In this document: one piece after another, positions 26,170 to 35,111 of the stretch
Layout: each line of letters starts with the position of its first letter
Position numbering within the stretch: position 1 is the first letter of the stretch
Assembly (NCBI RefSeq): GCF_018860525.1
Contig: NZ_JAHKPM010000035.1
Coordinates: 42,417 to 106,416 of the forward strand
From: Vibrio hepatarius
GTDB lineage: Bacteria > Pseudomonadota > Gammaproteobacteria > Enterobacterales > Vibrionaceae
DNA: 64,000 bases
Reading direction: 5' to 3'
Made by a program: the position numbers and the translations under genes
Notes under the pieces: model-generated
What the model was told of the DNA's origin: nothing
Seen by the model: the letters and a program-made list of their open reading frames with translations, nothing else
Database searches by the model: none

Positions 26170-27816
26170 ATGATAACCACACATAGAAAGGCTGATGTAA
26201 GCTTCGACACCCTACTGCGAATATTTACCGTCCCTGAAGGACCAGACTCCACACTTACAAAAATTGAAGAAAGCCTCTCACAAAACCTTAACCAGTTTTT
26301 GCGTGAGCATATTGTTGCTGAAGAAAAACCGCTCAAAGAAATTGAAAAAGACTTCTCTTCTGCATCCATTCCTGAAATACCTGAATTTGTTTCTGAACAT
26401 ACTCAACACCTTCTAGATACCTTAGTATCTCATTCTGTCCATACATCTGCGCCAAGCTTTATCGGCCATATGACGTCAGCACTACCCTATTTTTTAATGC
26501 CGCTATCAAAAATCATGATCGCGCTGAATCAAAACTTGGTGAAGATTGAAACTTCCAAAGCTTTTACACCATTAGAGCGCCAAGTATTAGGTATGCTACA
26601 CCGGTTAGTGTACAACCAAGATGACCACTTCTATTCAAAATGGATGCACAGTGCGCAGCATTCACTAGGCGCTTTTTGTTCTGGTGGAACGATTGCAAAT
26701 ATTACCGCTTTATGGGTAGCAAGAAACAGCGCTTTAAAAGCGCAAGGTAAATTCAAAGGTGTTGAGAAAGAAGGACTTTACCAAGCGATGCAACACTATG
26801 GCTATCAGGGTCTAGCCATTCTGGTTTCTGAGAGAGGACATTATTCGTTGACAAAATCCGCCGATATTCTCGGAATAGGGCAACAAGGTCTGGTAGCGGT
26901 TAAAACCGATTCAAATAACCGTATTTGCCCCCAAGCCTTAATTGAAAAAATCGTTGAGCTCAAACAGAAAAACATCAAACCCTTTGCCGTTGTGGGTGTT
27001 GCAGGTACAACAGAAACGGGATCTGTCGACCCACTATTAGAAATGGCCGAAATATGTAGCGAACACGACTGCCACTTTCATGTAGATGCAGCTTGGGGTG
27101 GCGCCACATTAATGTCGAATAACTACCGTAATCTATTGAATGGTATAGAAAAAGCAGATTCAGTCACCATTGATGCCCACAAGCAGCTCTATGTTCCAAT
27201 GGGTGCTGGCATGGTACTTTTCAAAAACCCTGAAGCAATGAAATCAATAGAGCATCATGCTCAATATATCCTACGTAAAGGCTCAAAAGATCTGGGTAGC
27301 CATACCTTAGAAGGATCACGTTCAGGTATGGCAATGCTGGTGTACGCTGCAATGCACATCATTAGTCGACCTGGTTATGAATTACTGATTGATCAAAGTA
27401 TTGATAAGGCAAGATATTTCGCCGAATTGATTAAGCAACAAGACGACTTCGAGCTGGTATCTGAACCAGAGCTTTGCTTACTCACTTATCGCTATATTCC
27501 CGAAAAAGTCCGTAAAGCGCTAGACATTGCTGACCATGAACAAAAAGTGCACCTCAATGGGCTAATCAATGAATTGACCCAGTTTATTCAAAAGCGCCAA
27601 CGAGAAACGGGCAAGTCTTTTGTTTCTAGAACACGCCTAAACCCTCAACAATGGGACAGACTCGATACTATTGTCTTTCGTGTTGTACTTGCTAATCCTT
27701 TAACTGGGCACGATATTCTAAGCTCAGTAATAGAAGAGCAAAGAGCGATAGCCAGCCAAGCTCCTAACTTGATGGCAAAAATACTAGCCGCAGGGCACAC
27801 TATCGTGGAAAGTTGA
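26170..27816 (+). CDS. panP: PanP, PLP-dependent aspartate 1-decarboxylase
   Basis: This 548-residue group II decarboxylase is of the type found in Vibrio as PanP, which makes beta-alanine from aspartate for pantothenate synthesis in place of PanD. Older annotation calls it glutamate decarboxylase. The fold is the large PLP type: H-V-D-A-A-W-G-G at 304-311 and the PLP lysine Lys338 in T-I-D-A-H-K-Q-L-Y. The N-terminus M-I-T-T-H-R-K-A-D-V-S-F-D-T-L-L-R-I-F is conserved in Vibrio copies. Substrate choice between aspartate and glutamate is not proven from sequence. A long structured gap separates it from hexR. Confidence 0.88.
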   Translation: MITTHRKADVSFDTLLRIFTVPEGPDSTLTKIEESLSQNLNQFLREHIVAEEKPLKEIEKDFSSASIPEIPEFVSEHTQHLLDTLVSHSVHTSAPSFIGHMTSALPYFLMPLSKIMIALNQNLVKIETSKAFTPLERQVLGMLHRLVYNQDDHFYSKWMHSAQHSLGAFCSGGTIANITALWVARNSALKAQGKFKGVEKEGLYQAMQHYGYQGLAILVSERGHYSLTKSADILGIGQQGLVAVKTDSNNRICPQALIEKIVELKQKNIKPFAVVGVAGTTETGSVDPLLEMAEICSEHDCHFHVDAAWGGATLMSNNYRNLLNGIEKADSVTIDAHKQLYVPMGAGMVLFKNPEAMKSIEHHAQYILRKGSKDLGSHTLEGSRSGMAMLVYAAMHIISRPGYELLIDQSIDKARYFAELIKQQDDFELVSEPELCLLTYRYIPEKVRKALDIADHEQKVHLNGLINELTQFIQKRQRETGKSFVSRTRLNPQQWDRLDTIVFRVVLANPLTGHDILSSVIEEQRAIASQAPNLMAKILAAGHTIVES

Positions 27817-27857
27817 AAACTTCTTTCTGTACACTTGTAATTTGCCGACCATTAATT

Positions 27858-28062
27858 GCCTCAAATCGAACGAATTTTTACCAATAGCTATCGCGAAAGG
27901 CGCTTTGGTCCGATTTAGTTTGAGGCTTGTCATGTTTACACCTCTCGAAAGGTGTAAATATTACAATAAACCTTTGGCTTGGGTTTATACTGGAGCCCAT
28001 GGCGCTGGATAGGAATTACCCTTAGGTGACTATGGCCTATCAACGAGCAGGTCTATCCAGCG
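27858..28062 (+). ncRNA. Structured RNA leader candidate upstream of hexR
   Basis: Four stems stand in a row. (1) GCCTCAAA (27858-27865) pairs with TTTGAGGC (27919-27926) and encloses ACCAA-T-AGC (27880-27888) with GCTTTGGT (27902-27909). (2) TTTACACCT (27935-27943) pairs with AGGTGTAAA (27950-27958). (3) ATAAACC (27966-27972) pairs with GGTTTAT (27982-27988). (4) CGCTGGATAG (28003-28012) pairs with CTATCCAGCG (28053-28062). The last stem ends 28 nt before the hexR ATG. No T run follows any stem, so this is not a simple terminator array. It could be a cis-acting leader, a processed small RNA, or a cluster of DNA operators (stem 2 especially). Confidence 0.5.
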
Positions 28063-28090
28063 AGTTGTTCTCTATACCTTTGTGAACACT

Positions 28091-28945
28091 ATGAATACAT
28101 TAGAAAAAGTCCAAAAAAATCTAGAAAACTTCAGCAAATCTGAACGTAAAGTTGCTGAAGTCATTATGGCATCACCTCAGACTGCCATACATTCTAGTAT
28201 CGCAACGCTGGCTAAAATGGCAGATGTCAGTGAACCAACCGTTAACCGTTTTTGTCGTCGATTAGACACTAAAGGCTTCCCTGATTTTAAACTTCATCTA
28301 GCACAAAGCCTTGCCAATGGTACGCCTTATGTGAATCGCAATGTTGAGGAAGATGATGGTCCGGACGCGTACACACATAAAATTTTTGAGTCTACTATGG
28401 CGTGTTTGGATGTTGCGAAAAATAGCTTGGATTCTATGCAAATTAATCGAGCCGTTGATCTGCTTACCCAAGCTAAACGCATTTCGTTCTTCGGTCTAGG
28501 CGCATCATCAGCAGTTGCACGCGATGCACAAAATAAGTTTATTCGCTTTAATATCCCTATCACTTGTTTTGATGATATCGTTATGCAGCGCATGAGCTGT
28601 ATAAACTGTACAGACAATGATGTTATTGTGCTGATATCTCATACTGGCCGGACCAAAAGCCTAGTTGAAATTGCCAATCTTGCTCGTGAAAATGGGGCAA
28701 CCGTCATTGCTATTACAGCAAAAGAGTCTCCTCTCGATCAAGCCAGTTCGCTCTCTATTTCTTTAGACGTGCCTGAAGACACCGATGTATACATGCCGAT
28801 GGCAAGTCGTGTCGTACAAATGACTGTGATTGATGTCTTGGCAACAGGCTTTACCTTAAGACGTGGTTCCGGCTTTAGGGACAATCTAAAACGAGTGAAA
28901 GAAGCACTCAAGGATTCACGCTACGATAAGCTTTCTCAATTCTAA
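28091..28945 (+). CDS. hexR: HexR, RpiR-family regulator of central carbon metabolism
   Basis: This 284-residue protein has an N-terminal helix-turn-helix (S-I-A-T-L-A-K-M-A-D-V-S-E-P-T-V-N-R-F-C-R) and a C-terminal SIS sugar-phosphate domain (G-L-G-A-S-S-A-V-A, L-I-S-H-T-G-R-T-K-S). HexR controls Entner-Doudoroff, glycolytic and pyruvate genes in response to KDPG. The ATG at 28091 matches the E. coli N-terminus (M-N-x-L-E-K); a GTG at 28082 is in frame. Neither has a strong ribosome site, which fits control by the structured leader just upstream. A terminator follows. Confidence 0.95.
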   Translation: MNTLEKVQKNLENFSKSERKVAEVIMASPQTAIHSSIATLAKMADVSEPTVNRFCRRLDTKGFPDFKLHLAQSLANGTPYVNRNVEEDDGPDAYTHKIFESTMACLDVAKNSLDSMQINRAVDLLTQAKRISFFGLGASSAVARDAQNKFIRFNIPITCFDDIVMQRMSCINCTDNDVIVLISHTGRTKSLVEIANLARENGATVIAITAKESPLDQASSLSISLDVPEDTDVYMPMASRVVQMTVIDVLATGFTLRRGSGFRDNLKRVKEALKDSRYDKLSQF

Positions 28946-28947
28946 CC

Positions 28948-28970
28948 AAGAGCGCATACGCGCTCTTTTT
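28948..28970 (+). terminator. hexR terminator
   Basis: AAGAGCGC / GCGCTCTT forms an 8-bp perfect stem with loop ATAC, followed by TTT. Confidence 0.9.
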
Positions 28971-29146
28971 CTCTCATATATTGACACAATTACCCCTATT
29001 AACTCCATTTGAATAACGTGGGAGTTAAAGAATAACCAAATCGAAAGGGATAGCTTTGACCTATTAAAGCAAAAGATAAATGCCACTTTATTTTCCAGTG
29101 CGATTCGGGCATAGTGGCGGCAATCAGAATAAAGGAGAATCACAAT

Positions 29147-29413
29147 ATGTTCGTAGTTATCTTTGGTCGTCCAGCTTGCCCTTACTGTGTTCGTGCAAAA
29201 GAACACGCGGAAACATTAAAAGCCAAGCGTGATGACTTCAACTACCGTTATGTGGATATTCATGCAGAAGGCATTTCAAAAGCTGATCTAGAAAAAACGG
29301 TTGGTAAACCAGTAGAAACGGTTCCACAAATTTTCATTGATGAGAATCATATCGGTGGCTGTGATGAATTTGAAGCGTATGCAAAAGAGCATTTAGGCCT
29401 TTTTGACGCATAA
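29147..29413 (+). CDS. grxA: GrxA, glutaredoxin 1
   Basis: This 88-residue glutaredoxin has the redox motif C-P-Y-C at Cys11-Cys14 and the glutathione-binding T-V-P-Q-I-F-I and G-G-C-D-E-F segments. It reduces ribonucleotide reductase and mixed disulfides using glutathione. The start at 29147 has AAAGGAG upstream; a longer frame from 29114 is not supported. It has its own terminator. Confidence 0.95.
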   Translation: MFVVIFGRPACPYCVRAKEHAETLKAKRDDFNYRYVDIHAEGISKADLEKTVGKPVETVPQIFIDENHIGGCDEFEAYAKEHLGLFDA

Positions 29414-29427
29414 TCACAAATTTATTG

Positions 29428-29452
29428 AGCCGCTCCTGATAGCGGCTTTTTT
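29428..29452 (+). terminator. grxA terminator
   Basis: AGCCGCT-CCTGAT-AGCGGCT is followed by a run of Ts. Confidence 0.9.
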
Positions 29453-29592
29453 GTGCCTGTTATTTAATCGTATTAAAAAATATATGGCACAAGTCAGTAA
29501 ATCGTCAATTATATAATTTAGCACTTATCATTTCCCCACATTAAGTTACAATTTGCTCACTTATTCTATGGCACTGAAGTAAGAGCTGCCCC

Positions 29593-31275
29593 GTGAACAT
29601 CAACGTTTTAAATCTGCTTGAACAAAACCCTATCCTATTAATTTTTGTTGCCCTTGCGATTGGCTTAGCCATAGGAAAAATTCGATTCGGCAACTTCCAA
29701 CTCGGCAATTCAATTGGTGTTTTAGTGACTTCATTAGTTATGGGTCACCTAGGGTTTACATTTAATGCGGATGCATTGACCGTTGGCTTCATGCTATTTA
29801 TTTATTGTGTGGGCATAGAAGCTGGTCCCAACTTTTTCGGTATCTTTTTTAGAGATGGTAAACACTATTTCATCCTAAGTATGGTGGTATTATCCAGTGC
29901 TATCTTTATTACTTATTTTGCCAGTCACAACCTAGGTCTTGACTTCGGATTAGCGGCTGGAATGATGGCAGGCGCTTTAACCGCCACACCTGTTTTAGTC
30001 GGTGCGCAAGACGCACTCAATTCTGGCCTTGCCACAACACCACATGCTATGGATTTTTCTGAAGTGATTGAAAATCTATCCGTAGGATACGCTATGGCCT
30101 ACCTTGTAGGCTTAATAAGTATGATTGCTTTTGCTAAATTATTGCCCAAGCTGCAAAAGCAAAACTTATCTGACTCCGCTCAACAAATCGCCCAAGAAAG
30201 AGGACTAGGAAGTAACGGCCAACGTAAAGTCTATTTGCCAATCATTCGTGCTTACCGTGTGGGACAAGAACTCATCGATTGGATAGATGGCAAAAATCTC
30301 CGCGAGTTAGGTATTTACCGCCAAACAGGTTGCTATATCGAGCGTATTCGCCGCAATGGTATTCTTGCTCATCCGGATGGAGACGCTATTTTGCAGCAAG
30401 GTGATGAAATCGCACTGCTCGGTTTTCCCGATAGCCACGCTCGGCTAGACCCGAGCTTTCGCCATGGTAAAGAAGTATTCGATCGCAACCTACTTGATTT
30501 ACGAATCGTAGAAGAAGAAATCGTCGTGAAGAGTGATGCCATGGCCGGCAAACGTCTATCTGATCTGAATTTATCCGAATACGGTTGTTTTCTTAATCGA
30601 GTAGTTCGAGCGCAAATAGAAATGCCAATGGATCTCGATATTGTACTCGCTAAAGGTGACGTTCTTCAGGTTAGTGGTGAGAAAAGTCGTGTACATGGAT
30701 TGGCAAAAAAGATCGGGTTTATATCCATTCATAGCCAAATGGCCGATCTGCTAGCATTTTGTAGCTTCTTTATTCTCGGGATTATGTTCGGCCTTATTAC
30801 CATGACTTTTGGTCAGGTTTCGTTTGGCTTAGGTAATGCTGTAGGCTTGTTGATATCTGGAATTTTGTTAGGCTTTTTACGTGCTAATCACCCAACTTTT
30901 GGTTACGTACCTCAAGGTGCCTTAAACATGGTCAAAGACTTAGGTTTGATGTTTTTCATGGTGGGTATTGGCCTAAGTGCTGGTGGAAAAATGTTTGAAC
31001 ACCTCGCAGAATTTGGGCCACAGGTGATTGGGCTTTCTTTCTTGGTCAGCGTCGTTCCTGTTGCACTTGCATATCTTGTTGGTGCTTACATACTTAAAAT
31101 GAATCGAGCATTATTGTTTGGCGCAATTATTGGTGCTAGAACTTGTGCACCTGCAATGGATATTGTTAACGACTATACCAAGTCAACTATCCCAGCTCTT
31201 GGTTACGCAGGTACCTATGCCATCGCAAATATACTGATGACCTTAGCAGGTACTGTACTCATTATTTTGAGTTGA
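29593..31275 (+). CDS. ybjL: YbjL family transporter (AAEx)
   Basis: This 560-residue aspartate:alanine-exchanger-type membrane protein has two blocks of five to six hydrophobic segments flanking two TrkA-C regulatory domains (about residues 205-390, with L-R-E-L-G-I-Y and G-D-E-I-A-L-L-G). Its length matches E. coli YbjL (561). The conserved repeat motifs G-A-L-T-A-T-P and G-A-R-T-C-A-P-A-M are present. The substrate is unproven. It starts with GTG. It lies next to grxA, as in enterics and Vibrio. The terminator is shared with the convergent art operon. Confidence 0.9.
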   Translation: MNINVLNLLEQNPILLIFVALAIGLAIGKIRFGNFQLGNSIGVLVTSLVMGHLGFTFNADALTVGFMLFIYCVGIEAGPNFFGIFFRDGKHYFILSMVVLSSAIFITYFASHNLGLDFGLAAGMMAGALTATPVLVGAQDALNSGLATTPHAMDFSEVIENLSVGYAMAYLVGLISMIAFAKLLPKLQKQNLSDSAQQIAQERGLGSNGQRKVYLPIIRAYRVGQELIDWIDGKNLRELGIYRQTGCYIERIRRNGILAHPDGDAILQQGDEIALLGFPDSHARLDPSFRHGKEVFDRNLLDLRIVEEEIVVKSDAMAGKRLSDLNLSEYGCFLNRVVRAQIEMPMDLDIVLAKGDVLQVSGEKSRVHGLAKKIGFISIHSQMADLLAFCSFFILGIMFGLITMTFGQVSFGLGNAVGLLISGILLGFLRANHPTFGYVPQGALNMVKDLGLMFFMVGIGLSAGGKMFEHLAEFGPQVIGLSFLVSVVPVALAYLVGAYILKMNRALLFGAIIGARTCAPAMDIVNDYTKSTIPALGYAGTYAIANILMTLAGTVLIILS

Positions 31276-31290
31276 ACCTATCTGATAGAG

Positions 31291-31318
31291 AAAAGGCTTC
31301 ATTGAAGAAGCCTTTTTT
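31291..31318. terminator. Bidirectional terminator, ybjL / artM
   Basis: AAAAGGCTTC-ATTGAA-GAAGCCTTTT has T runs on both sides and sits between the two convergent stop codons. Confidence 0.9.
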
Positions 31319-31321
31319 GAG

Positions 31322-31999
31322 CTAGCTTAGTGGTCTTAGATAAGCCAAAAAGCGTTTTTCTGCCTGTTTGAAGCACCAAATAATAATGAACGTTAGCGAC
31401 ATATAGAATACCCCCGCAGTCAAGAATGACTCAAATGGTGCATAGTAGCGGGAGTTAACTAAGCGAGCCGCGCCAGTTAAATCCATTATAGTTACAATGC
31501 CTGCAACTGCACTTCCATGGAGCATAAAAATAACTTCGTTACTGTATGCTGGTAAAGCACGTCGTAGAGCACTTGGAAGAATAATACGCCGATATGTCAT
31601 GAATGTGCTCATGCCATATGCCTTTGCAGCTTCAACCTCACCTTTAGGTAATCCATTTATCGCACCTCGGATAATTTCTGCAGTATAAGCCGATGTGTTA
31701 AGAACAAAAGCCACAAGCGCGCAAAACCACGCGTTTTCCCACAACGTATCTTTAACTGGGAAAAATTGGTCCATGCCATAATAAATAAGGTAGAGTTGAA
31801 CTAAGAGCGGTGTACCACGAAAGAAATAGATAAATGCCCAGCTAGGCCCCTTCGCAGCATAATGTATACTATTTCGAGCTATACCTAACGGAATCGCTAC
31901 AAGCAAACCAATAATCAGTGAAAGTGCAACTAGCCAAGTTGTAGTCCACAGCCCCGCAAGGTAGATTGGCAAACTTTCTATTATCAATGACAAGTCCAT
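31322..31999 (-). CDS. artM: ArtM, arginine ABC transporter permease
   Basis: This 225-residue membrane permease with about five hydrophobic segments has the amino-acid ABC permease loop (E-V-E-A-A-K-A-Y-G-M-S-T-F-M-T-Y-R-R-I-I-L-P-S-A). It pairs with ArtQ to form the channel. It lies 3 bp after artQ, last in artP-artI-artQ-artM. The family is polar-amino-acid importers; arginine is inferred from operon order and an ArgR-like box. Confidence 0.92.
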   Translation of the reverse strand: MDLSLIIESLPIYLAGLWTTTWLVALSLIIGLLVAIPLGIARNSIHYAAKGPSWAFIYFFRGTPLLVQLYLIYYGMDQFFPVKDTLWENAWFCALVAFVLNTSAYTAEIIRGAINGLPKGEVEAAKAYGMSTFMTYRRIILPSALRRALPAYSNEVIFMLHGSAVAGIVTIMDLTGAARLVNSRYYAPFESFLTAGVFYMSLTFIIIWCFKQAEKRFLAYLRPLS

Positions 32000-32002
32000 C
32001 TT

Positions 32003-32743
32003 TTACCTCGCATGAATACTAAATTTGCGCTCTACAAGCTTGAGTAAACCAGTCGATACGCTAGTGAAGAAAAGAAATATAGCTGCTACTGTCATGTAAA
32101 AGGTAAATGGCATTTTGGTCGAGCCTGCTGCCAACGCACTAATACGAACCATATCTTCAAGACCAATGATGGATACCAGCGCTGTTGTCTTGAGTAGTAC
32201 TAACCAATTATTTCCAAAACCAGGTAGTGCATGGCGGATCATTTGTGGCAGTAATATACGACGAAAAGCGAGAGATGAGCTCATACCATAGGCTTTTGCT
32301 GCCTCTAATTCTCCTCTATCGACAGCCATAATGGCTCCTCGAAATGTTTCAGCCATATAAGCGCCAAATATAAACCCTATTGTAAGTACTCCGGCGATAA
32401 ACGGGCTAACGTCAACATAATCAGGTAGGTACGATGTCCACTCGTGATTTGGATCACTCGCAGCAAACCACTCATTTAACCATTCATTAACCGAATATAA
32501 GCTGTTATTGAGTAGAATCTGCCCACCGAAGAATATTAGCATCATTAAAACGAGATCAGGGATACCACGGATGACTGTGGTATAAAGAGTTGCAATCGCT
32601 CGTGCCCAACGGTAAGGAGCCATCTTTGCCAATGCCCCCAACATCCCCAAAACCATAGCAAGTAGTAAAGAAAACAATGCAACTTCTATAGTGACGATAG
32701 CCCCTTTTAATATAGAAGCTTCGTATCCTTGTAAATCCAACAT
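32003..32743 (-). CDS. artQ: ArtQ, arginine ABC transporter permease
   Basis: This 246-residue permease has the inner-membrane binding loop E-L-E-A-A-K-A-Y-G-M-S-S-S-L-A-F-R-R-I-L-L-P and five or so transmembrane segments. It has an insertion W-L-N-E-W-F-A-A-S-D-P-N-H near residue 88 that is not in all relatives. It lies 143 bp downstream of artI and 3 bp upstream of artM. The artI-artQ gap holds a weak hairpin (GCTGAT 32841-32846 with ATCAGC 32864-32869), which may let artI mRNA be more abundant than that of the permeases. Confidence 0.92.
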   Translation of the reverse strand: MLDLQGYEASILKGAIVTIEVALFSLLLAMVLGMLGALAKMAPYRWARAIATLYTTVIRGIPDLVLMMLIFFGGQILLNNSLYSVNEWLNEWFAASDPNHEWTSYLPDYVDVSPFIAGVLTIGFIFGAYMAETFRGAIMAVDRGELEAAKAYGMSSSLAFRRILLPQMIRHALPGFGNNWLVLLKTTALVSIIGLEDMVRISALAAGSTKMPFTFYMTVAAIFLFFTSVSTGLLKLVERKFSIHAR

Positions 32744-32886
32744 AGGTGAGTTCCTAAGCCCTAAGGTATGTGGTTAGAAAGTACTTATCTCAGCTATAAA
32801 TAGAACAACTTCAACAATCAACCACAAAAATAGCGAAGCCGCTGATCTACCCTAGGAACATAAATCAGCAGCTATGTTAATCAGGC

Positions 32887-33657
32887 CTATTGCCCATATA
32901 CATCGTAGTCAAAATATTTGCCAGCAATCTTCTGATACTCACCTTTCTCACGAAGTGACATAATGGCTTTATCCAATTTTTGAGTTAGATCTTTATCCTG
33001 TTTGCGGACCGCAATACCAAAACCATCCCCAAACCACTTCGGATCAGTGAGTGATGGTCCAACAAACTCGTAAGCATCACCACCTGCTTTATTTAGCATC
33101 CCTTCCTCAAGTGCTGAAGCATCTCCAAGTACTGCTACCACACGCCCATTGGCTAAATCAAGGTATGCTTCATCAAAAGAGCCATAACGTACGATTTCAA
33201 CTTTATCACCGTAATTATCGGTCAAGTATTTATCATGAGTAGTCGCTCTTTGCACTGCGATTTTTTGTCCATCCAAGTTATCAAAATCTAGGTTAGCACC
33301 TTTCTTTGCTATAAATTTATTCGGGATGAGTGCATACTTTCCGGTAAAGTCTACCTTCTTTTTACGCTCTTCAGTGATAGACATAGCGGCTATAATCGCA
33401 TCGTATTTTCGAGCTAAAAGTGATGGAATAATCCCATCCCAGTCTTGCGCAACAATCTTACACTTTACTTGCATTTCATTACAAAGAGCGTTGGCCATAT
33501 CAACATCAAAGCCTTTTAATGAACCGTCGGCTTCAGTCCAACTAAATGGTGGATAAGCCCCTTCTATGCCAAAGCGAACCGTTTTCCAATCTTTAGCATG
33601 AACGACGCCTGTCATTACAGTCGTAGTCAAAGCTGCAACCACTAACCAATTTTTCAT
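32887..33657 (-). CDS. artI: ArtI/ArtJ-type periplasmic arginine-binding protein
   Basis: This 256-residue solute-binding protein has a signal peptide (W-L-V-V-A-A-L-T-T-T-V-M-T-G-V-V-H-A). The type-II amino-acid-binding fold opens V-R-F-G-I-E-G-A-Y-P-P-F-S-W, with D-V-D-M-A-N-A-L-C and A-A-M-S-I-T-E-E-R as family motifs. Two cysteines (L-C-N-E-M-Q-V-K-C) could form the disulfide common in arginine and histidine binders. It is the second gene of the operon, 63 bp after artP. Arginine preference is inferred; lysine or ornithine binding is possible. Confidence 0.9.
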   Translation of the reverse strand: MKNWLVVAALTTTVMTGVVHAKDWKTVRFGIEGAYPPFSWTEADGSLKGFDVDMANALCNEMQVKCKIVAQDWDGIIPSLLARKYDAIIAAMSITEERKKKVDFTGKYALIPNKFIAKKGANLDFDNLDGQKIAVQRATTHDKYLTDNYGDKVEIVRYGSFDEAYLDLANGRVVAVLGDASALEEGMLNKAGGDAYEFVGPSLTDPKWFGDGFGIAVRKQDKDLTQKLDKAIMSLREKGEYQKIAGKYFDYDVYGQ

Positions 33658-33720
33658 TTGATACTCCTTTCGTCATGATTTTTAGTATTCGCAGAACCTG
33701 CTTCGGCATTAACAACAAAC

Positions 33721-34491
33721 TCAGTAAATCGATGAGATAAACTGTTGTAAACGCTCTGAGTCTGGATCTGTGAAGAGCTTAGCAGGGTTACCCTGCTCTT
33801 CCACTAAGCCTTGATGTAAGAACATGACATGATTAGAAACATCGCGTGCAAATGCCATTTCGTGTGTTACAACCAACATTGTCCTACCTTCTTCAGCAAG
33901 ATCTCGCATTACCCCAAGCACCTCACCCACTAATTCAGGATCAAGTGCAGAGGTAGGTTCATCAAACAACATCACTTCAGGGTCGACAGCAAGCGCCCTA
34001 GCGATAGCTGCTCGTTGTTGTTGTCCACCAGAAAGGTGACCAGGGTAATAATCCTTTCGCTCGTAAAGGCCAACTTTTTTTAGCAGTCGCTCTGCATCCT
34101 CTTTGGCCTGGGCTTTTGAAACACCTAATACATGAACGGGCGCTTCAATCACATTTTCAAGCACTGTCATATGAGACCATAAGTTGAAACCTTGAAATAC
34201 CATTGCCAACCTCGAACGTATCCGCTGGACTTGTTTCTCGTTTGCAGGCATGGCTTCGCCTTGACGGCCGTCTTTCATCTGAATCAATTCTCCATTGACC
34301 CATATCTCACCCTTGGTCGGTGTTTCTAAAAGATTAATACATCTTAAAAAGGTACTTTTACCAGAGCCAGACGACCCTATGATAGAAATAACGTCGCCTT
34401 TGTGTGCTTGAAGCGAAATCCCCTTCAGCACTTCATTGTGACCAAATGTCTTATGCAGTTCCCTTATATCTAGCGCTGCTGCATCATTCAT
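33721..34491 (-). CDS. artP: ArtP, arginine ABC transporter ATPase
   Basis: This 256-residue ABC ATPase has Walker [10 protein letters not shown], signature L-S-G-G-Q-Q-Q-R, Walker B V-M-L-F-D-E-P-T-S-A-L-D and switch histidine V-V-T-H-E-M-A-F-A. It powers ArtQ-ArtM. It is the first gene of the minus-strand art operon; its upstream region contains an ArgR-like box at 34629-34646. Confidence 0.93.
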   Translation of the reverse strand: MNDAAALDIRELHKTFGHNEVLKGISLQAHKGDVISIIGSSGSGKSTFLRCINLLETPTKGEIWVNGELIQMKDGRQGEAMPANEKQVQRIRSRLAMVFQGFNLWSHMTVLENVIEAPVHVLGVSKAQAKEDAERLLKKVGLYERKDYYPGHLSGGQQQRAAIARALAVDPEVMLFDEPTSALDPELVGEVLGVMRDLAEEGRTMLVVTHEMAFARDVSNHVMFLHQGLVEEQGNPAKLFTDPDSERLQQFISSIY

Positions 34492-34628
34492 GCGCTCGTT
34501 ACTCCCTGTTTAATTATCACTTCCCCCAAACAAAGAAGCTTGGCACTGAAAGTGCTAGAATCATGCCTTATCTCGCTACAAACTAGCACTGCACCGCTTA
34601 ATAAGCAACAAATCATTAACCATCAAAA

Positions 34629-34646
34629 AGTGAATTAATAGTCAAT
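34629..34646. promoter_or_regulatory. ArgR-like box upstream of artP
   Basis: AG-TGAATTAATAGTCA-AT matches the ARG box pattern TGAAT-N4-ATTCA with one mismatch in the second arm. It lies about 140 bp upstream of artP. A clear second adjacent box was not found. Confidence 0.4.
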
Positions 34647-34908
34647 ATATTAAAATTAAAAATCAAAAAAACAGCCATATTGCAATTCACATATGCATAA
34701 AGTGAAATAAAAGCATTTATCAACAACTCTCTATAATTTAACATTTCTGTAAAAAACCGGAACTATCTCAATAATTTAATCAATAGCATTGCTCGTTGCA
34801 CTATTGGTTATAGTGTCATATTTATTTCAATGAAAGTCGCTTTCATTTTTTTGCTCTGTATCGCCTAAAGTAATCGGAATGTAGTTTATTTTCATATCTA
34901 TTTATAAG

Positions 34909-34922
34909 GTGATCTAAATCAA
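34909..34922 (+). promoter_or_regulatory. FNR box upstream of the DUF3360-pflB cluster
   Basis: GTGAT-CTAA-ATCAA matches the FNR consensus TTGAT-N4-ATCAA at 9 of 10 fixed positions. It lies 190 bp before the DUF3360 start. It supports anaerobic induction of the locus with pflB. Confidence 0.6.
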
Positions 34923-35111
34923 CTACCCCCTCTATATTGACATTTAAACTCATACAAAAGATAAAACTCTCAATAATGGGTGTGTCTTTCTTAGTGTTGG
35001 CCAATCACCGTATACCGGCCTCAATAAAGTGGTAAGGCGCGCTTATTTTTGTCGCAAACATTATGTACTCCCTTAGCCACAACCACTCTCTAGATTAAAT
35101 ATGAGGAATCT

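Larger units (their letters stand above)
34492..35111. other. artP / DUF3360 divergent region
   Basis: This 620-bp gap has no genes and is very AT-rich around 34620-34800. It holds the ArgR-like box (34629-34646) and an FNR-like box (34909-34922). A GGCC-14-GGCC hairpin lies near 35000-35021. Confidence 0.5.
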
